NCBI GenBank assembly: GCA_964389805.1
Contig: CAYMFU010000028.1
Span: 1-47,145 of the forward strand
Direction of reading: 5' to 3'
DNA length: 47,145 nt
Source: JAGTVG01 sp964389805
Lineage (GTDB): Bacteria > Bacteroidota > Bacteroidia > Cytophagales > Cyclobacteriaceae
Below the pieces are notes generated by a model, which ran no database searches, was not told the DNA's origin, and saw only the letters and a program-made list of their open reading frames with translations. The stretch's first letter is position 1. Each line of letters opens with the position of its first letter. The position numbers and the translations under genes were made by a program. Below are positions 1 to 8,662 of the stretch, in pieces.

Positions 1-88
1 GTATTTATCTCCGGAAGAATATGAATTAAAATTATTGCAAATTAGAAATGTGGCTTAATAATTTGTCCAAAAAAATGTTGCAAGTCCA
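1..88 (+). mobile_element. Right end of an IS3-family insertion sequence
   Basis: Downstream of the transposase stop is a short AT-rich run and then TGTTGCAAGTCCA at 76-88, which looks like an IS3-type terminal inverted repeat. Its partner at the left end is outside the window, so the exact boundary and any target duplication cannot be verified. Confidence 0.45.
2..58 (+). CDS. C-terminal end of IS3-family transposase OrfB (partial)
   Basis: Only the last 18 codons are inside the window, reading YLSPEEYELKLLQIRNVA and ending in TAA. The pattern (Y-L-[ST]-P-x-E-[YF]-E followed by a short tail ending in an N-x-A-type motif) is how IS3-family (IS150/IS3 group) DDE transposases usually end. The rest of the gene lies to the left of the window. 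The assignment rests on a short tail plus a plausible IS end a few bases downstream. Confidence 0.55.
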   Translation, partial: YLSPEEYELKLLQIRNVA

Positions 89-335
89 TATACAATTCCC
101 AGCATTTTAAACAAGCAGCAATTGTTGCTTAAAATAAGCTTAGTCATATTCGCAAATCGTCCAAAGCATAACTAAGATAAATTATTATCAAAATAAAGAT
201 CCTATTGATGCCTGTTAATGCCTCTGAAATACAAATGTCTTACAAAATGATTCTCTGAAATTAATTATTGGCTGTGTTATTTAGAGGTTGAGCTGATTAG
301 GTTGGTTGAGATTAGGTTGAAATTTTAGTTTTCAA

Positions 336-470
336 TTAATTGTCTTCCCATTGTTCTGTACTTTCCTGAGTGCTGCCACCCTCTTCAGTTGGGTTGATTT
401 CCTCGTCAGAACACGCATTGATCAATCCAGCAAAAACTAAAAACAGAATTACAAAGATTAACTTTTTCAT
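336..470 (-). CDS. Small 44-residue lipoprotein, unknown function
   Basis: This short reading frame encodes 44 residues. It begins MKKLIFVILFLVFAG, a lysine-rich start plus hydrophobic core, and has a lipobox INAC with the lipidated Cys at residue 20. The mature part begins CSDEE and is entirely polar and acidic (several E, T, S, Q). An acidic S-D-E-E stretch directly after the lipid cysteine resembles the surface-export signal known in Bacteroidota lipoproteins, so exposure on the cell surface is possible. The mature chain is only about 25 residues. It is divergent from the histidine kinase gene that follows. No family is recognised. Confidence 0.6.
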   Translation of the reverse strand: MKKLIFVILFLVFAGLINACSDEEINPTEEGGSTQESTEQWEDN

Positions 471-558
471 AGCTCAATTATTAAAATTTAACACTGGTAA
501 TTTTTAAATATAATTAAAAATCAGCCAATTTTAGCTTACTTTATAGATATATTCAGTA

Positions 559-566
559 TAAATTTG
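559..566 (+). promoter_or_regulatory. Candidate -7 promoter element (TAAATTTG)
   Basis: TAAATTTG matches the Bacteroidota primary-sigma -7 consensus TAnnTTTG exactly and lies 80 bp before the histidine kinase start. No clear TTTG -33 element is seen at the expected distance, so this is a motif match only. Confidence 0.35.
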
Positions 567-645
567 AAAAGTAAGTAGAATTGGTCCTTTATTTTTAATT
601 ATTATATTAAGTAATCATTTTTTTATCTGAATTGGCAATAATGTT

Positions 646-2661
646 ATGGTAAAAACATACATATGTTTGTTTTCTATAGTCTTTACACTATCGGCTGCCA
701 GTCAACCGGATGATCAAATATTGATTGATTCAATTGAGTCAGACAGTCCTGAAAACCTGGATAGCCTTTATTATAACCTTTTTATTAAAAATCGTGTTAA
801 AAATCCTTCTTTGGCAGAGGATTATGCCTTATTATCCTACGAATATGCAAAACCATCAAATGATCATAATTATATGATCAGGTCACTTAATGCACTTGGA
901 TATCTTAGTAAACAGAAGCAAAATATTGAAAAAGCTACTGAATATTACACTGAAGCCATAAAAATTGCGAGTGAGTATAACATTGAGGAACGGCTTGTAT
1001 TTCTGTATAATAATCTAGGTAACATTTATACTTCCACATCTCAATTTGACATGGCGATTGATAATTATCTGAAGTCGCTTCAATATGCCAGAAGAGTTGA
1101 AAATATCAATGAACAAGCTATTGCATTAAATAATATAGGTTTAATAAATTATAAATTGGGAAATTTTGAAGAGGCAATTGCGTATTATCTGGATGCACTG
1201 GAAATAAGACAAGCAAATGATCTATATGAGGACATAAATACGACTTATATAAACCTTGCTTTATGTTATAATGCAATTGGCAATCATCAGGAAGCAATCA
1301 ATGCATTTAATTCAGTTCTAAACAATGTATCTGATTCGGATAAAGCTATAACTATTGATGCTTACTTTGGCCTGGGTAAAACCCATTTTGATCAGAACAG
1401 AAATATGGAAGCAGAAAGATTCTTTAAATTAGCACATGATCTTGCTGAATCAAATGGGGAAACTAAAAAGCTTTCCAGCATTGAATATTATCTCGCCTAT
1501 ATCTACTTTAGAAATAATAATGTGTCAAAAGCCTTATTATTTCTGAATAGAAGTCAGGAAAAAGCTAAGAAAATAAATTCATGGGAAAGGCTTAAAAACA
1601 ACTATGAACTGTTTTCAAATATTTACGAGAATAACTCTGACTATCTTCATGCGTATAGCAACCTGAAGCAGTTTGTCGCTTATAAGGATAGCATTTTTAA
1701 TGAACAACTCGCAGAAAAATTCAAGGATGCATTTGTAAGTTACCAGGAAAGTATTTCTGATGAGATCATAGAAGGACAGCAACAGAGTATAAAAAAAGGC
1801 CGGCAGTATGCATTTTTACTTGGATTAAGCCTTGTCTTTGCCACAGTGGTAGTAATTCTATTATATAGGAATAACCAATATAGAAGAAGAATGAATGAAA
1901 AACTGGATGGTTTGGTGAAGGATAGAACCAATGAATTAATCAATACCAATGAAAAACTTATCAAATCGCGAAAGGAACTTAATAATTTTCTCTATAAGAC
2001 TTCCCATGATATTCGTGGACCGATTGCCACATTAATGGGGTTGACAAATCTGACAAGACTGGAGTATCCAAATGAAAATATAGATTTCTTTTTAAGAAAA
2101 ATCGATTCTACCGCAGAACATTTGAATGAGATCATTAACCGGCTAACTATTATCAGTCATATTAGTACTCAACCGGTTACAATTGAAAAAATCAACCTGT
2201 ATGAATTGATCCATAAAATTATTAAAGAGTGTGAGAGCCAGTATTCCCGAAAAATACAATTTAAAATAAAGGGAAATCCTCCAGATTTTATTCATAGCGA
2301 CAAGGTTTTAATGGAATATATATTACAAAGTTTGTTGAATAACTCCTATAAGTACTCAAAGGATGAGGAAGCAAATCCTTATATTGAACTAAAAGTGACC
2401 GCCGAGCCTGAACTTAGTATAACAATTACCGATAATGGAATCGGTATTCAGAAGAAATACGCCGATAAGATCTTTGATCTGTTTTTTGTGGCCAATGAAA
2501 CGGATCATGGTGCTGGGATTGGATTATATCAGGCAATGCTGGCCGTAGAGAGACTGCAAGGTTCAATTAGCTTAAAAAGATTGAGTAAACCTACTGTATT
2601 TAAGGTGTCGCTGAATGGCATGCATCAGAATACTAGAGAGCTAGATCAAGTTAATGGATGA
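646..2661 (+). CDS. TPR-repeat sensor histidine kinase (periplasmic sensor type)
   Basis: A 671-residue membrane sensor kinase. Residues 1-19 form a signal peptide. About residues 75-340 form a run of tetratricopeptide repeats (for example ALNNIGLINYKLGNFEEAIAY) that should lie in the periplasm. A single membrane helix follows at about 388-409, then a coiled-coil linker. The HisKA H-box TSHDIRGP contains the likely phospho-acceptor His454. The ATPase domain shows the N-box (LLNNSYKYS, about 564), the G1 box DNGIGI at 596 and the G2 box GAGIGLY near 623. No receiver or output domain is attached and no response regulator is adjacent, so it is an orphan kinase. TPR kinases of this build are common in Bacteroidota; the ligand is unknown. 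Confidence 0.9.
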   Translation: MVKTYICLFSIVFTLSAASQPDDQILIDSIESDSPENLDSLYYNLFIKNRVKNPSLAEDYALLSYEYAKPSNDHNYMIRSLNALGYLSKQKQNIEKATEYYTEAIKIASEYNIEERLVFLYNNLGNIYTSTSQFDMAIDNYLKSLQYARRVENINEQAIALNNIGLINYKLGNFEEAIAYYLDALEIRQANDLYEDINTTYINLALCYNAIGNHQEAINAFNSVLNNVSDSDKAITIDAYFGLGKTHFDQNRNMEAERFFKLAHDLAESNGETKKLSSIEYYLAYIYFRNNNVSKALLFLNRSQEKAKKINSWERLKNNYELFSNIYENNSDYLHAYSNLKQFVAYKDSIFNEQLAEKFKDAFVSYQESISDEIIEGQQQSIKKGRQYAFLLGLSLVFATVVVILLYRNNQYRRRMNEKLDGLVKDRTNELINTNEKLIKSRKELNNFLYKTSHDIRGPIATLMGLTNLTRLEYPNENIDFFLRKIDSTAEHLNEIINRLTIISHISTQPVTIEKINLYELIHKIIKECESQYSRKIQFKIKGNPPDFIHSDKVLMEYILQSLLNNSYKYSKDEEANPYIELKVTAEPELSITITDNGIGIQKKYADKIFDLFFVANETDHGAGIGLYQAMLAVERLQGSISLKRLSKPTVFKVSLNGMHQNTRELDQVNG

Positions 2662-2887
2662 ACAGGTAGTTTGTAACCTGAAAAATCAATCCACAAATAC
2701 CAATTATTCTATACAAACATCATCTAGAATAATTCCAAAAGTAATCTGATTAGAGGAATAGAAAAGATTTCGTCACCCAATCTCTGTTTAAAATTACAAT
2801 CCGAGAAAAGTGATCATTTTGTTGGATTCTAGAGTCATGTATCAATAAATTCTATCTTATCAATGCTCTTGATATGAAATGTAAAAC

Positions 2888-4093
2888 CTATTTTAATGCA
2901 TCAAAGGTCTCGATCACATGAATAATATAAGGAAAAATTCCTGATTCATGTGTGTCATCCTGCAATGGGATTAGACTAAGGATATCCGGGGAAGCACCCA
3001 GTTGAATCATTGAATTATATGTATCTAATGAGTTTTGAAAAGGTACAGTTATGTCAGCAGTACCATGATACATCGTCATTTGCTTCTTAGGTACAAATTC
3101 ATGAAGACTATTTATAGCAAAAGCATCATTGAGATATTTGTACTTTGGATCAGTATCAATTTTGGTGAGTATATCAGGTTGCAACAGATCAGCCATGACA
3201 TTTGTGAGATTTTCATTGATATGACCACCCGTTAACGTTCCATCAAACAAATCTGGAATTTCTGTTGAATATGGCTCTTTGAAGATATCGGTTAAAATAC
3301 TGCTTACTTCATAAACTTGTCTGTAGGACATAGCTACATATCCAAGATAATATGGCTGATGATAATTTTCCTGACTGAAAAAATATTCCTGCATGCCTTT
3401 GATATAATATCCTCCTGATGCCGGTGCTGAAGCGAGCAAATTTAATCCGGTGGGAGAAGTTTCCTCCATCATCTTATGACCAGCCATTGTAGCATAGCCC
3501 CCTTCTGAATAACCTGCTAAAAAAACATTGCCATCAAATTTATAATTCAAAACCTCGCTTAGTTCTTTCGCAGCTTTTAGAATATCAACAACTGGATCTG
3601 CAGTAGATTCATAATGATAATAAGGATGAAGTATGTCAGTTGAGCTTCCGAATCCTAAAAGATCCGGAATACAGAATATATATCCGGCACTAGAAAAACT
3701 ACTCAATATCCCATAAAAATTTAAATCGGAAGTAGGTGCGTCCAAATGTCTCGTGATCGTGCCATGTTGAAAACTTAACATAGGTATTTCCCCGGTAAAG
3801 TCAGGAAAGACAATTAATCCTGATGCTATGATCTCTTCCTCCAAGTATTTTGTTCTATAGGTTACAGTATATACCGTAATATCATACTCCATAAATTTAT
3901 TGAGTTCTTCAACTCCGGCAATACCAATTAAGATCTCGATTTCCTCCTTAGTCCTGCTAAACACTTCATCATAGGTTACAAGAGTGATAGACTCAACAGG
4001 TGGTTCAGGTTCCTCATCTGAACAAGACTGGAGAAACCAAAGCCCTACCAACGCAACCAGTAATATAAAGTATCTGAATTTTTCCCTCCACAT
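2888..4093 (-). CDS. Secreted alpha/beta hydrolase lipoprotein (lipase/esterase-like)
   Basis: This is an exported serine hydrolase. With the ATG at 4093 the protein is 401 residues and starts MWREKFRYF, giving a compact lipoprotein signal with lipobox LQSC and lipid Cys24 followed by SDEEPEP. The frame stays open to an ATG at 4108 and a TTG at 4114, but these only lengthen the n-region. The nucleophile elbow is GYSEGG (Ser about 196). The later HGTADITVPF and DDTHESG segments fit the catalytic Asp and His, and SFQHGT fits the oxyanion region. The architecture resembles secretory lipase/esterase families. The substrate cannot be told. It stands alone between differently oriented genes. Confidence 0.8.
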   Translation of the reverse strand: MWREKFRYFILLVALVGLWFLQSCSDEEPEPPVESITLVTYDEVFSRTKEEIEILIGIAGVEELNKFMEYDITVYTVTYRTKYLEEEIIASGLIVFPDFTGEIPMLSFQHGTITRHLDAPTSDLNFYGILSSFSSAGYIFCIPDLLGFGSSTDILHPYYHYESTADPVVDILKAAKELSEVLNYKFDGNVFLAGYSEGGYATMAGHKMMEETSPTGLNLLASAPASGGYYIKGMQEYFFSQENYHQPYYLGYVAMSYRQVYEVSSILTDIFKEPYSTEIPDLFDGTLTGGHINENLTNVMADLLQPDILTKIDTDPKYKYLNDAFAINSLHEFVPKKQMTMYHGTADITVPFQNSLDTYNSMIQLGASPDILSLIPLQDDTHESGIFPYIIHVIETFDALK

Positions 4094-4251
4094 ATGAGTT
4101 AATATCATATGCAACTTAGTGAATTTGTTCGAATAAGAATAGACAATCTATATCTTGTTGAGAGATGCGTCTTTTTTTATTTATAAAGAAATATGGACTT
4201 GCTATTTAAACTAAAAATATTTTTATTGCGAAGCTATAAAAAATTAAAAAT

Positions 4252-4674
4252 ATGAAAAACTACCTGATTCTATTTATTCTTGTTTTGCTCAGTACCCTTT
4301 CATTTGCCCAGGATTTTAAATTCAAAGGTAAAACTTCTTCAATTATTAACCAGGATTTCATAAGAGGAGAGGAAACTCCGGACAAAGTAGACGAGAAGAA
4401 TAAAAAAGTAAACATTTCATTTAATGGATCCACTTTATTGATTGGCAAAGAATCTTATAAGTATATGTGGCATCAGAATTCTAAGGTCAATGATGCAGTT
4501 CAACTAAATTGTATTGAAAGAGTTGAGGATCTTGATTATCCTTATATAGATGCAAAATTTGAATTAGAATTTCTGCCAGATGATCAGGTTAAAATAATTC
4601 ATTTCCGGGAAACTACCGCCACTACTTTTTCTAAGATCTTTTATACCGTAAATATTATTAAGACAACTAAATAG
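4252..4674 (+). CDS. Exported hypothetical protein, 140 residues
   Basis: The N-terminus MKNYLILFILVLLSTLSFAQ is a clear Sec signal peptide with cleavage expected after A-Q near residue 20. The rest is a mixed beta-rich chain (for example VNISFNGSTLLIG and FELEFLPDDQVKIIHF), suggestive of a small periplasmic or secreted beta protein. No known domain is recognised. It precedes the aldo/keto reductase by 84 bp on the same strand, but the gap contains a candidate promoter, so joint transcription is uncertain. Confidence 0.7.
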   Translation: MKNYLILFILVLLSTLSFAQDFKFKGKTSSIINQDFIRGEETPDKVDEKNKKVNISFNGSTLLIGKESYKYMWHQNSKVNDAVQLNCIERVEDLDYPYIDAKFELEFLPDDQVKIIHFRETTATTFSKIFYTVNIIKTTK

Positions 4675-4710
4675 TAGGACCTTATTGTAATTCGGAAAAT
4701 TCGATTAAAT

Positions 4711-4718
4711 TATCTTTA
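4711..4718 (+). promoter_or_regulatory. Candidate -7 element (TATCTTTA) for the sugar dehydrogenase operon
   Basis: TATCTTTA differs from TAnnTTTG only at the last base and lies about 40 bp before the aldo/keto reductase start. It is weak evidence on its own. Confidence 0.25.
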
Positions 4719-4758
4719 TTGTATTGATAATTGAGGGACAGCATACTATATTTTTTAA

Positions 4759-5691
4759 ATGGAATATCGATTTTTAAGTAAAACTGGTATAAAGATCTCA
4801 AATCTTAGTTATGGGGCATCCTCCCTAGGTGGTGTTTTTCATTCTATTAGAGAAACAGATGGAATAAAGGCAGTGCATACAGCTGTTGATAATGGGATCA
4901 ATCTAATTGACGTTTCTCCATATTATGGTGACTTGAAAGCTGAAATCGTTCTTGGGAAAGCATTGAAGGAAATTACACGTGACAAGTATTATTTATCCAC
5001 GAAGGTTGGCAGATATTGGTCAAACGGAGAAAAATCCTGGGATTATTCAGCTGATAGGGTTACAAAAAGTGTAGATGAAAGTCTGAAAAGACTTAACATT
5101 GATTATATAGATTTCATACATTGTCATGATATTGAGTTCAGTGACAGGAACCAAATTATTAATGAAACACTTCCTGCACTCCATGAGTTAAAAGAAACTG
5201 GAAAAGTAAAACATGTTGGAATAACCGGGCTTCCGCTTGAAAACTTCAAGTATGTGATTGACAAGGTTGATAGGGGCATTGTTGAGACAATTCTTACTTT
5301 TTGTCATTATAGTCTAAATGATGATGCACTGATCGACTACCTGGATTATTTTGAAGTACATGATGTCGGTATTATCAATGCCGCACCTCTTAGTATGGGA
5401 TTGCTAACAGAAAGAGGAGTGCCGGAATGGCATCCAGCTACAAATGAGATAGTCAATACGTGTAAAAAGGCTGCCGATCATTGCAAAACTAAGAGTGCAA
5501 GAATCGAGCAGCTGGCGGTTAAGTATTCTGTTGATAATCCAAGAATTCCTACTACTTTGGTAAGCACGGCTAATCCTGAAAACCTGTTAAAAAATATAAA
5601 GTGGGCTGAGAACCCATTGGATGAAAACCTGCTATTGGAGGTTCTGGAAATACTAAAGCCTATTAATAGAATGACCTGGGATAATTCCTGA
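4759..5691 (+). CDS. Aldo/keto reductase, L-galactose/L-fucose dehydrogenase type
   Basis: A 310-residue NAD(P)-dependent aldo/keto reductase predicted to oxidise the C1 of an L-sugar (L-galactose, L-fucose or D-arabinose) to the lactone. The catalytic tetrad is visible as Asp51, Tyr56, Lys82 and His123. The stretch DYIDFIHCHDIEF and the later ITGLPLENF and GLLTERGVPEWHPA closely resemble plant L-galactose dehydrogenase as I recall it. The next gene, 18 bp downstream, encodes a lactonase of the fuconolactonase family, which would open the product. The two therefore form a coherent oxidative route. Cytoplasmic. The exact sugar is inference. Confidence 0.85.
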   Translation: MEYRFLSKTGIKISNLSYGASSLGGVFHSIRETDGIKAVHTAVDNGINLIDVSPYYGDLKAEIVLGKALKEITRDKYYLSTKVGRYWSNGEKSWDYSADRVTKSVDESLKRLNIDYIDFIHCHDIEFSDRNQIINETLPALHELKETGKVKHVGITGLPLENFKYVIDKVDRGIVETILTFCHYSLNDDALIDYLDYFEVHDVGIINAAPLSMGLLTERGVPEWHPATNEIVNTCKKAADHCKTKSARIEQLAVKYSVDNPRIPTTLVSTANPENLLKNIKWAENPLDENLLLEVLEILKPINRMTWDNS

Positions 5692-5709
5692 TCATAAGAA
5701 GCTGATATT

Positions 5710-6543
5710 ATGAGAATTGATGCACATCAGCACTTCTGGGAATATAATCAAATGGATTATTCATGGATTGACGATTCCATGCATATAATCAAAAAAGACT
5801 TTCTGCCCGAACACCTAATTCTAGAGCTAACAAAGGAAGGATTTGAAGGAAGCATTGCGGTTCAGGCAAGGCAAACCTTGCAAGAGACTACGTGGCTTTT
5901 AGACCTTTCAAATGATCATGATTTTATAAAAGGTGTAGTGGGATGGGTAGATTTAAAATCAAGAAATGTGAACAGTGATCTATTGCATTTTTCAAAGCAT
6001 TCAAAGTTTATTGGGGTACGCCACGTAGTTCATGACGAGGATGATGACGCCTTTATGTTAAATAAGGACTTCCTAAAAGGAATATCTTATTTAAGGGAAT
6101 TTAATCTTACGTATGATTTTTTATTGTTTCCGAAACATTTACCAGTAGCTTATCAGGTAGCAAAAATGTTCCCGGATCAAAGGTTTGTATTAGATCATAT
6201 ATCAAAACCTCTAATAAAACAACAGATATTTGAACCTTGGGAACAGGATATAAAAAAACTTGCTGGCTTACCCAATGTATATTGTAAGTTATCAGGAATG
6301 GTGACTGAAGCTGATTGGGTAAATTGGCAGGCGAAAGAAATAATCCCTTATCTTGATGTTATTATGAGTGCTTTTGGCACCGATAGAGTAATGATCGGAA
6401 GTGATTGGCCTGTATGTCTTATTGCTGGATCCTATCTAAAAGTTATGTCGGTAGTAATCGAATATATAAATACATTCTCAACCTCCGAACAAAATTTAAT
6501 CCTTGGGAATAATTGTAAACGATTTTACTTACTGCGGGATTAA
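5710..6543 (+). CDS. Amidohydrolase-fold sugar lactonase (L-fuconolactonase family)
   Basis: A 277-residue TIM-barrel metal hydrolase of the COG3618 group, which hydrolyses sugar-acid lactones such as L-fucono-, L-rhamnono- or L-galactono-lactone. Diagnostic motifs are IDAHQHFW at the very N-terminus (metal-binding H-x-H), FVLDHISKP in the middle and MIGSDWPV near the C-terminus with the catalytic Asp. Length is normal for the family. It follows the sugar dehydrogenase by 18 bp and is surely co-transcribed; together they would convert an aldose to the free aldonate. The next gene, on the opposite strand, is a zinc dehydrogenase that could act on that aldonate. Confidence 0.85.
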   Translation: MRIDAHQHFWEYNQMDYSWIDDSMHIIKKDFLPEHLILELTKEGFEGSIAVQARQTLQETTWLLDLSNDHDFIKGVVGWVDLKSRNVNSDLLHFSKHSKFIGVRHVVHDEDDDAFMLNKDFLKGISYLREFNLTYDFLLFPKHLPVAYQVAKMFPDQRFVLDHISKPLIKQQIFEPWEQDIKKLAGLPNVYCKLSGMVTEADWVNWQAKEIIPYLDVIMSAFGTDRVMIGSDWPVCLIAGSYLKVMSVVIEYINTFSTSEQNLILGNNCKRFYLLRD

Positions 6544-6634
6544 TTGAATTTCCTTTCTGCTTGAATATAAATGGTGAACTTCAGCCTAATAATACATTTC
6601 TTGTGCAAGGACAAATACTATTATTCTAAAATGC

Positions 6635-7678
6635 CTACAGCTCCAATAGGATCTTTAAATGTTTCTCCGGCTCTTTATCAAGTATTTCAAATGCATTTTG
6701 GATCTCACTGGCTCTGAAGATATCACTTATAAGAACTTCAGGTTTCAAATTTCCTTTATCCATATTTTCTATTACTTCGGCAAACTCGCCATGTGAAACC
6801 CGCGATGCAATAATTTTAGCCTCTTTCCATATTAATTCCTTAAATATGACCGGGGCTGGTTCATCCCCAAGTCCTAAGACGACTACTTTACCCGCTCCCC
6901 GGATGATATTGATGCATCCCCGAACAGGATTTAAGGTTGCGCCATTGGAAGTATCATGCCCCACTGCCTCAAAGGCGATATCCACACCATTCCCATTCGT
7001 ATATTTCTTTATAACGGCCAGAGGATCTTCCTTCAGGGCATTTATTGTAATCACATCAGGATAAGCACCTTCTGCAAGTTTCAGCCTGTCCTCAATTAAA
7101 TCGATCAGGAAGACCTGTCCATTTGTTCTTGTTTTTACTGCCTGTAAGATACAATGGCCTACTTTTCCTGTACCCCATATAGCAATGGAATCATCTGGTT
7201 TAACATCTGCCCTATTGACCGAATGAAATCCAATACCAAGAACCTCTACTAATGATCCGTGCATATCCGATATGTTCGATCCCAATTTGTATAGCATATG
7301 GGGCTTTGTTTTCACATATTGTCCAAACCCGCCATTTAAATCAACCCCCAAAAGTTTTAGTGATGTGCAAGCAGGGTAGTGATGTCGTTTACAAGCCGGA
7401 CAGTTGCCGCACCAAATAATTGGATCAACTGCAACCCTGTCTCCAACTGCTATTCCGTTTACTTCAGGTCCAACCTGATCCACGATCCCCATAAATTCAT
7501 GACCAGGTATAAATGGCAATTTTGTGCGTGGATGAAAATCACCACTAAAAATATGCTGATCACTACCACAGATACTTGCGTACTTTGATTTAACTAACAC
7601 CTCATCAGATCTGATTTCTGGATCAGGAACATCCAACCATTCGAATTGATTGTATTCGGTCAACACACAAGCTTTCAT
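6635..7678 (-). CDS. Zinc-dependent alcohol/polyol dehydrogenase (MDR superfamily)
   Basis: A 347-residue medium-chain dehydrogenase. The catalytic zinc site is seen as Cys37 (ASICGSD) and the GHE motif (PGHEFMG, about 61-64). The structural zinc site is the four-cysteine cluster CGNCPACKRHHYPAC near residues 91-105. A Rossmann fold follows (IWGTGKVGHCILQAV). The family includes sorbitol, threonine and L-galactonate/L-idonate 5-dehydrogenases, so the substrate cannot be fixed from sequence. Its position convergent with an L-sugar dehydrogenase and lactonase makes an aldonate 5-dehydrogenase role attractive, but this is inference. It appears monocistronic. Confidence 0.8.
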   Translation of the reverse strand: MKACVLTEYNQFEWLDVPDPEIRSDEVLVKSKYASICGSDQHIFSGDFHPRTKLPFIPGHEFMGIVDQVGPEVNGIAVGDRVAVDPIIWCGNCPACKRHHYPACTSLKLLGVDLNGGFGQYVKTKPHMLYKLGSNISDMHGSLVEVLGIGFHSVNRADVKPDDSIAIWGTGKVGHCILQAVKTRTNGQVFLIDLIEDRLKLAEGAYPDVITINALKEDPLAVIKKYTNGNGVDIAFEAVGHDTSNGATLNPVRGCINIIRGAGKVVVLGLGDEPAPVIFKELIWKEAKIIASRVSHGEFAEVIENMDKGNLKPEVLISDIFRASEIQNAFEILDKEPEKHLKILLEL

Positions 7679-7937
7679 ATTTATTCTTTCATTAAAAGGT
7701 GATTTAAAAAAATCGCTTAAAAATAATCACAAAATATGTATTTCATTTTAACAGTGAGTTTAATTCTAATAATATTTCGAAAAATGCTTATTCGGACGAT
7801 TTTTAAAGGATAATCCGCATTCTTAGAAAATAATATTTGTAAAAAGTAAGCATTTAATTTATTCTTTTTCTTAAAAAATGGGAAGAATATAAAAAACAAT
7901 TAGTTTTAAAAAATTTGGATATAAAAAATATAATGCA

Positions 7938-8030
7938 TAAATTTCAAAACTCTCATTTTTAAACCTATCTATTGCACTAACGGTTTGGCTAATCATCCCG
8001 GTAATTCCTCTCCGGGATGATTCTTTTTAT
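7938..8030 (+). ncRNA. Possible small RNA ending in an orphan terminator
   Basis: The 446-bp gap between the zinc dehydrogenase start and the next gene contains no credible coding frame. A near-consensus -7 element, TAAATTTC, lies at 7938-7945. A strong intrinsic terminator facing the plus strand lies at 7991-8030, with no plus-strand gene upstream. A transcript of about 75-80 nt from about 7951 would end there. No known RNA family is recognised and the promoter is not a perfect match. Confidence 0.25.
7991..8030 (+). terminator. Strong intrinsic terminator without an upstream gene
   Basis: An 11-bp perfect stem, AATCATCCCGG at 7991-8001 and CCGGGATGATT at 8012-8022, has a 10-nt loop and is followed by CTTTTTAT. 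The T-run is only on the plus strand, where no gene precedes it. Confidence 0.7.
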
Positions 8031-8065
8031 AAAGCTTTTAAATTAAAGATCTATATTAGTTACTA

Positions 8066-8098
8066 TAAAAAAAATCCCGCCCAAAATTGAGCGGGATT
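8066..8098 (-). terminator. Intrinsic terminator of the 134-residue hypothetical gene
   Basis: Read on the minus strand, AATCCCGC and GCGGGATT form an 8-bp stem (8073-8080 with 8091-8098) with a 10-nt loop. A run of T follows over 8066-8074. It lies 26 bp after the stop codon of the gene at 8124-8528. Confidence 0.8.
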
Positions 8099-8123
8099 CT
8101 CTCTCTTATCTACACCCCACAAC

Positions 8124-8528
8124 CTACACATTCATGACAAACAACTTCAATCCCTCATTGTCATCACACCTAATCATGGCAGGCTGTAAATTTCTTTCAG
8201 TCTGCAACCAACTCCTTCCATTCCACCCAGCCTCATTGTTGTTTAATTCATCAATGTCCGCCTCAGAGAATTTTCCTTTCCCATTATCATCGTTTCCGTA
8301 TAAAAGGTACAGCGTATTGACTACCCTGCTTATATGTTTAACTGGCAATAAACTTAAATCAGCAATTTTCAATATCAGAAATCTCAATTCTTTTCCCGCC
8401 TTTTTCAATTCAACCTTGTCAAATATGGAAAACTCCTTTTCCTCAAGGTCACCGTATATTAGAAATTGTTCTTTTTTATTTATTATTGAATCAATTTCTT
8501 TTGAGAATATCTCTAATATGTTTTTCAT
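8124..8528 (-). CDS. Hypothetical cytoplasmic protein, 134 residues
   Basis: No signal peptide or membrane segment is visible. The chain is rich in Lys, Glu, Leu and Asn and looks helical in its first half (for example KELRFLILKIADLSLL). Its second half carries an acidic segment, FSEADIDELNNNEAG, followed by WNGRSWLQTERNLQPA. The coding strand is chosen over the overlapping plus-strand frame because the composition is that of a soluble protein and a good terminator follows on this strand. No family is recognised. It is monocistronic, between the sugar dehydrogenase and the glycoside-hydrolase-like gene. Confidence 0.65.
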   Translation of the reverse strand: MKNILEIFSKEIDSIINKKEQFLIYGDLEEKEFSIFDKVELKKAGKELRFLILKIADLSLLPVKHISRVVNTLYLLYGNDDNGKGKFSEADIDELNNNEAGWNGRSWLQTERNLQPAMIRCDDNEGLKLFVMNV

Positions 8529-8662
8529 AGTATTGGGTTTTGCTATTGTTAACGCCAGATAAGATAAAAAAAAATAAGAAAGTAGATAAACGGAACTGAA
8601 CGGGAATAATATAATCCTGAGCGGGTTGAATGAAAGGATTAATGATCTTCTTTTAGATTTTT

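Noticed and set aside
4094..4114. Longer N-terminus of the alpha/beta hydrolase
   Set aside because: TTG at 4114 and ATG at 4108 only add residues before a well-formed lipoprotein signal starting at ATG 4093.
8134..8562. Plus-strand frame of 142 codons over the hypothetical gene
   Set aside because: It is the antisense shadow of the minus-strand gene, has a Ser/Phe/Asn-rich composition without protein-like pattern, and the terminator at 8066-8098 serves the minus strand.
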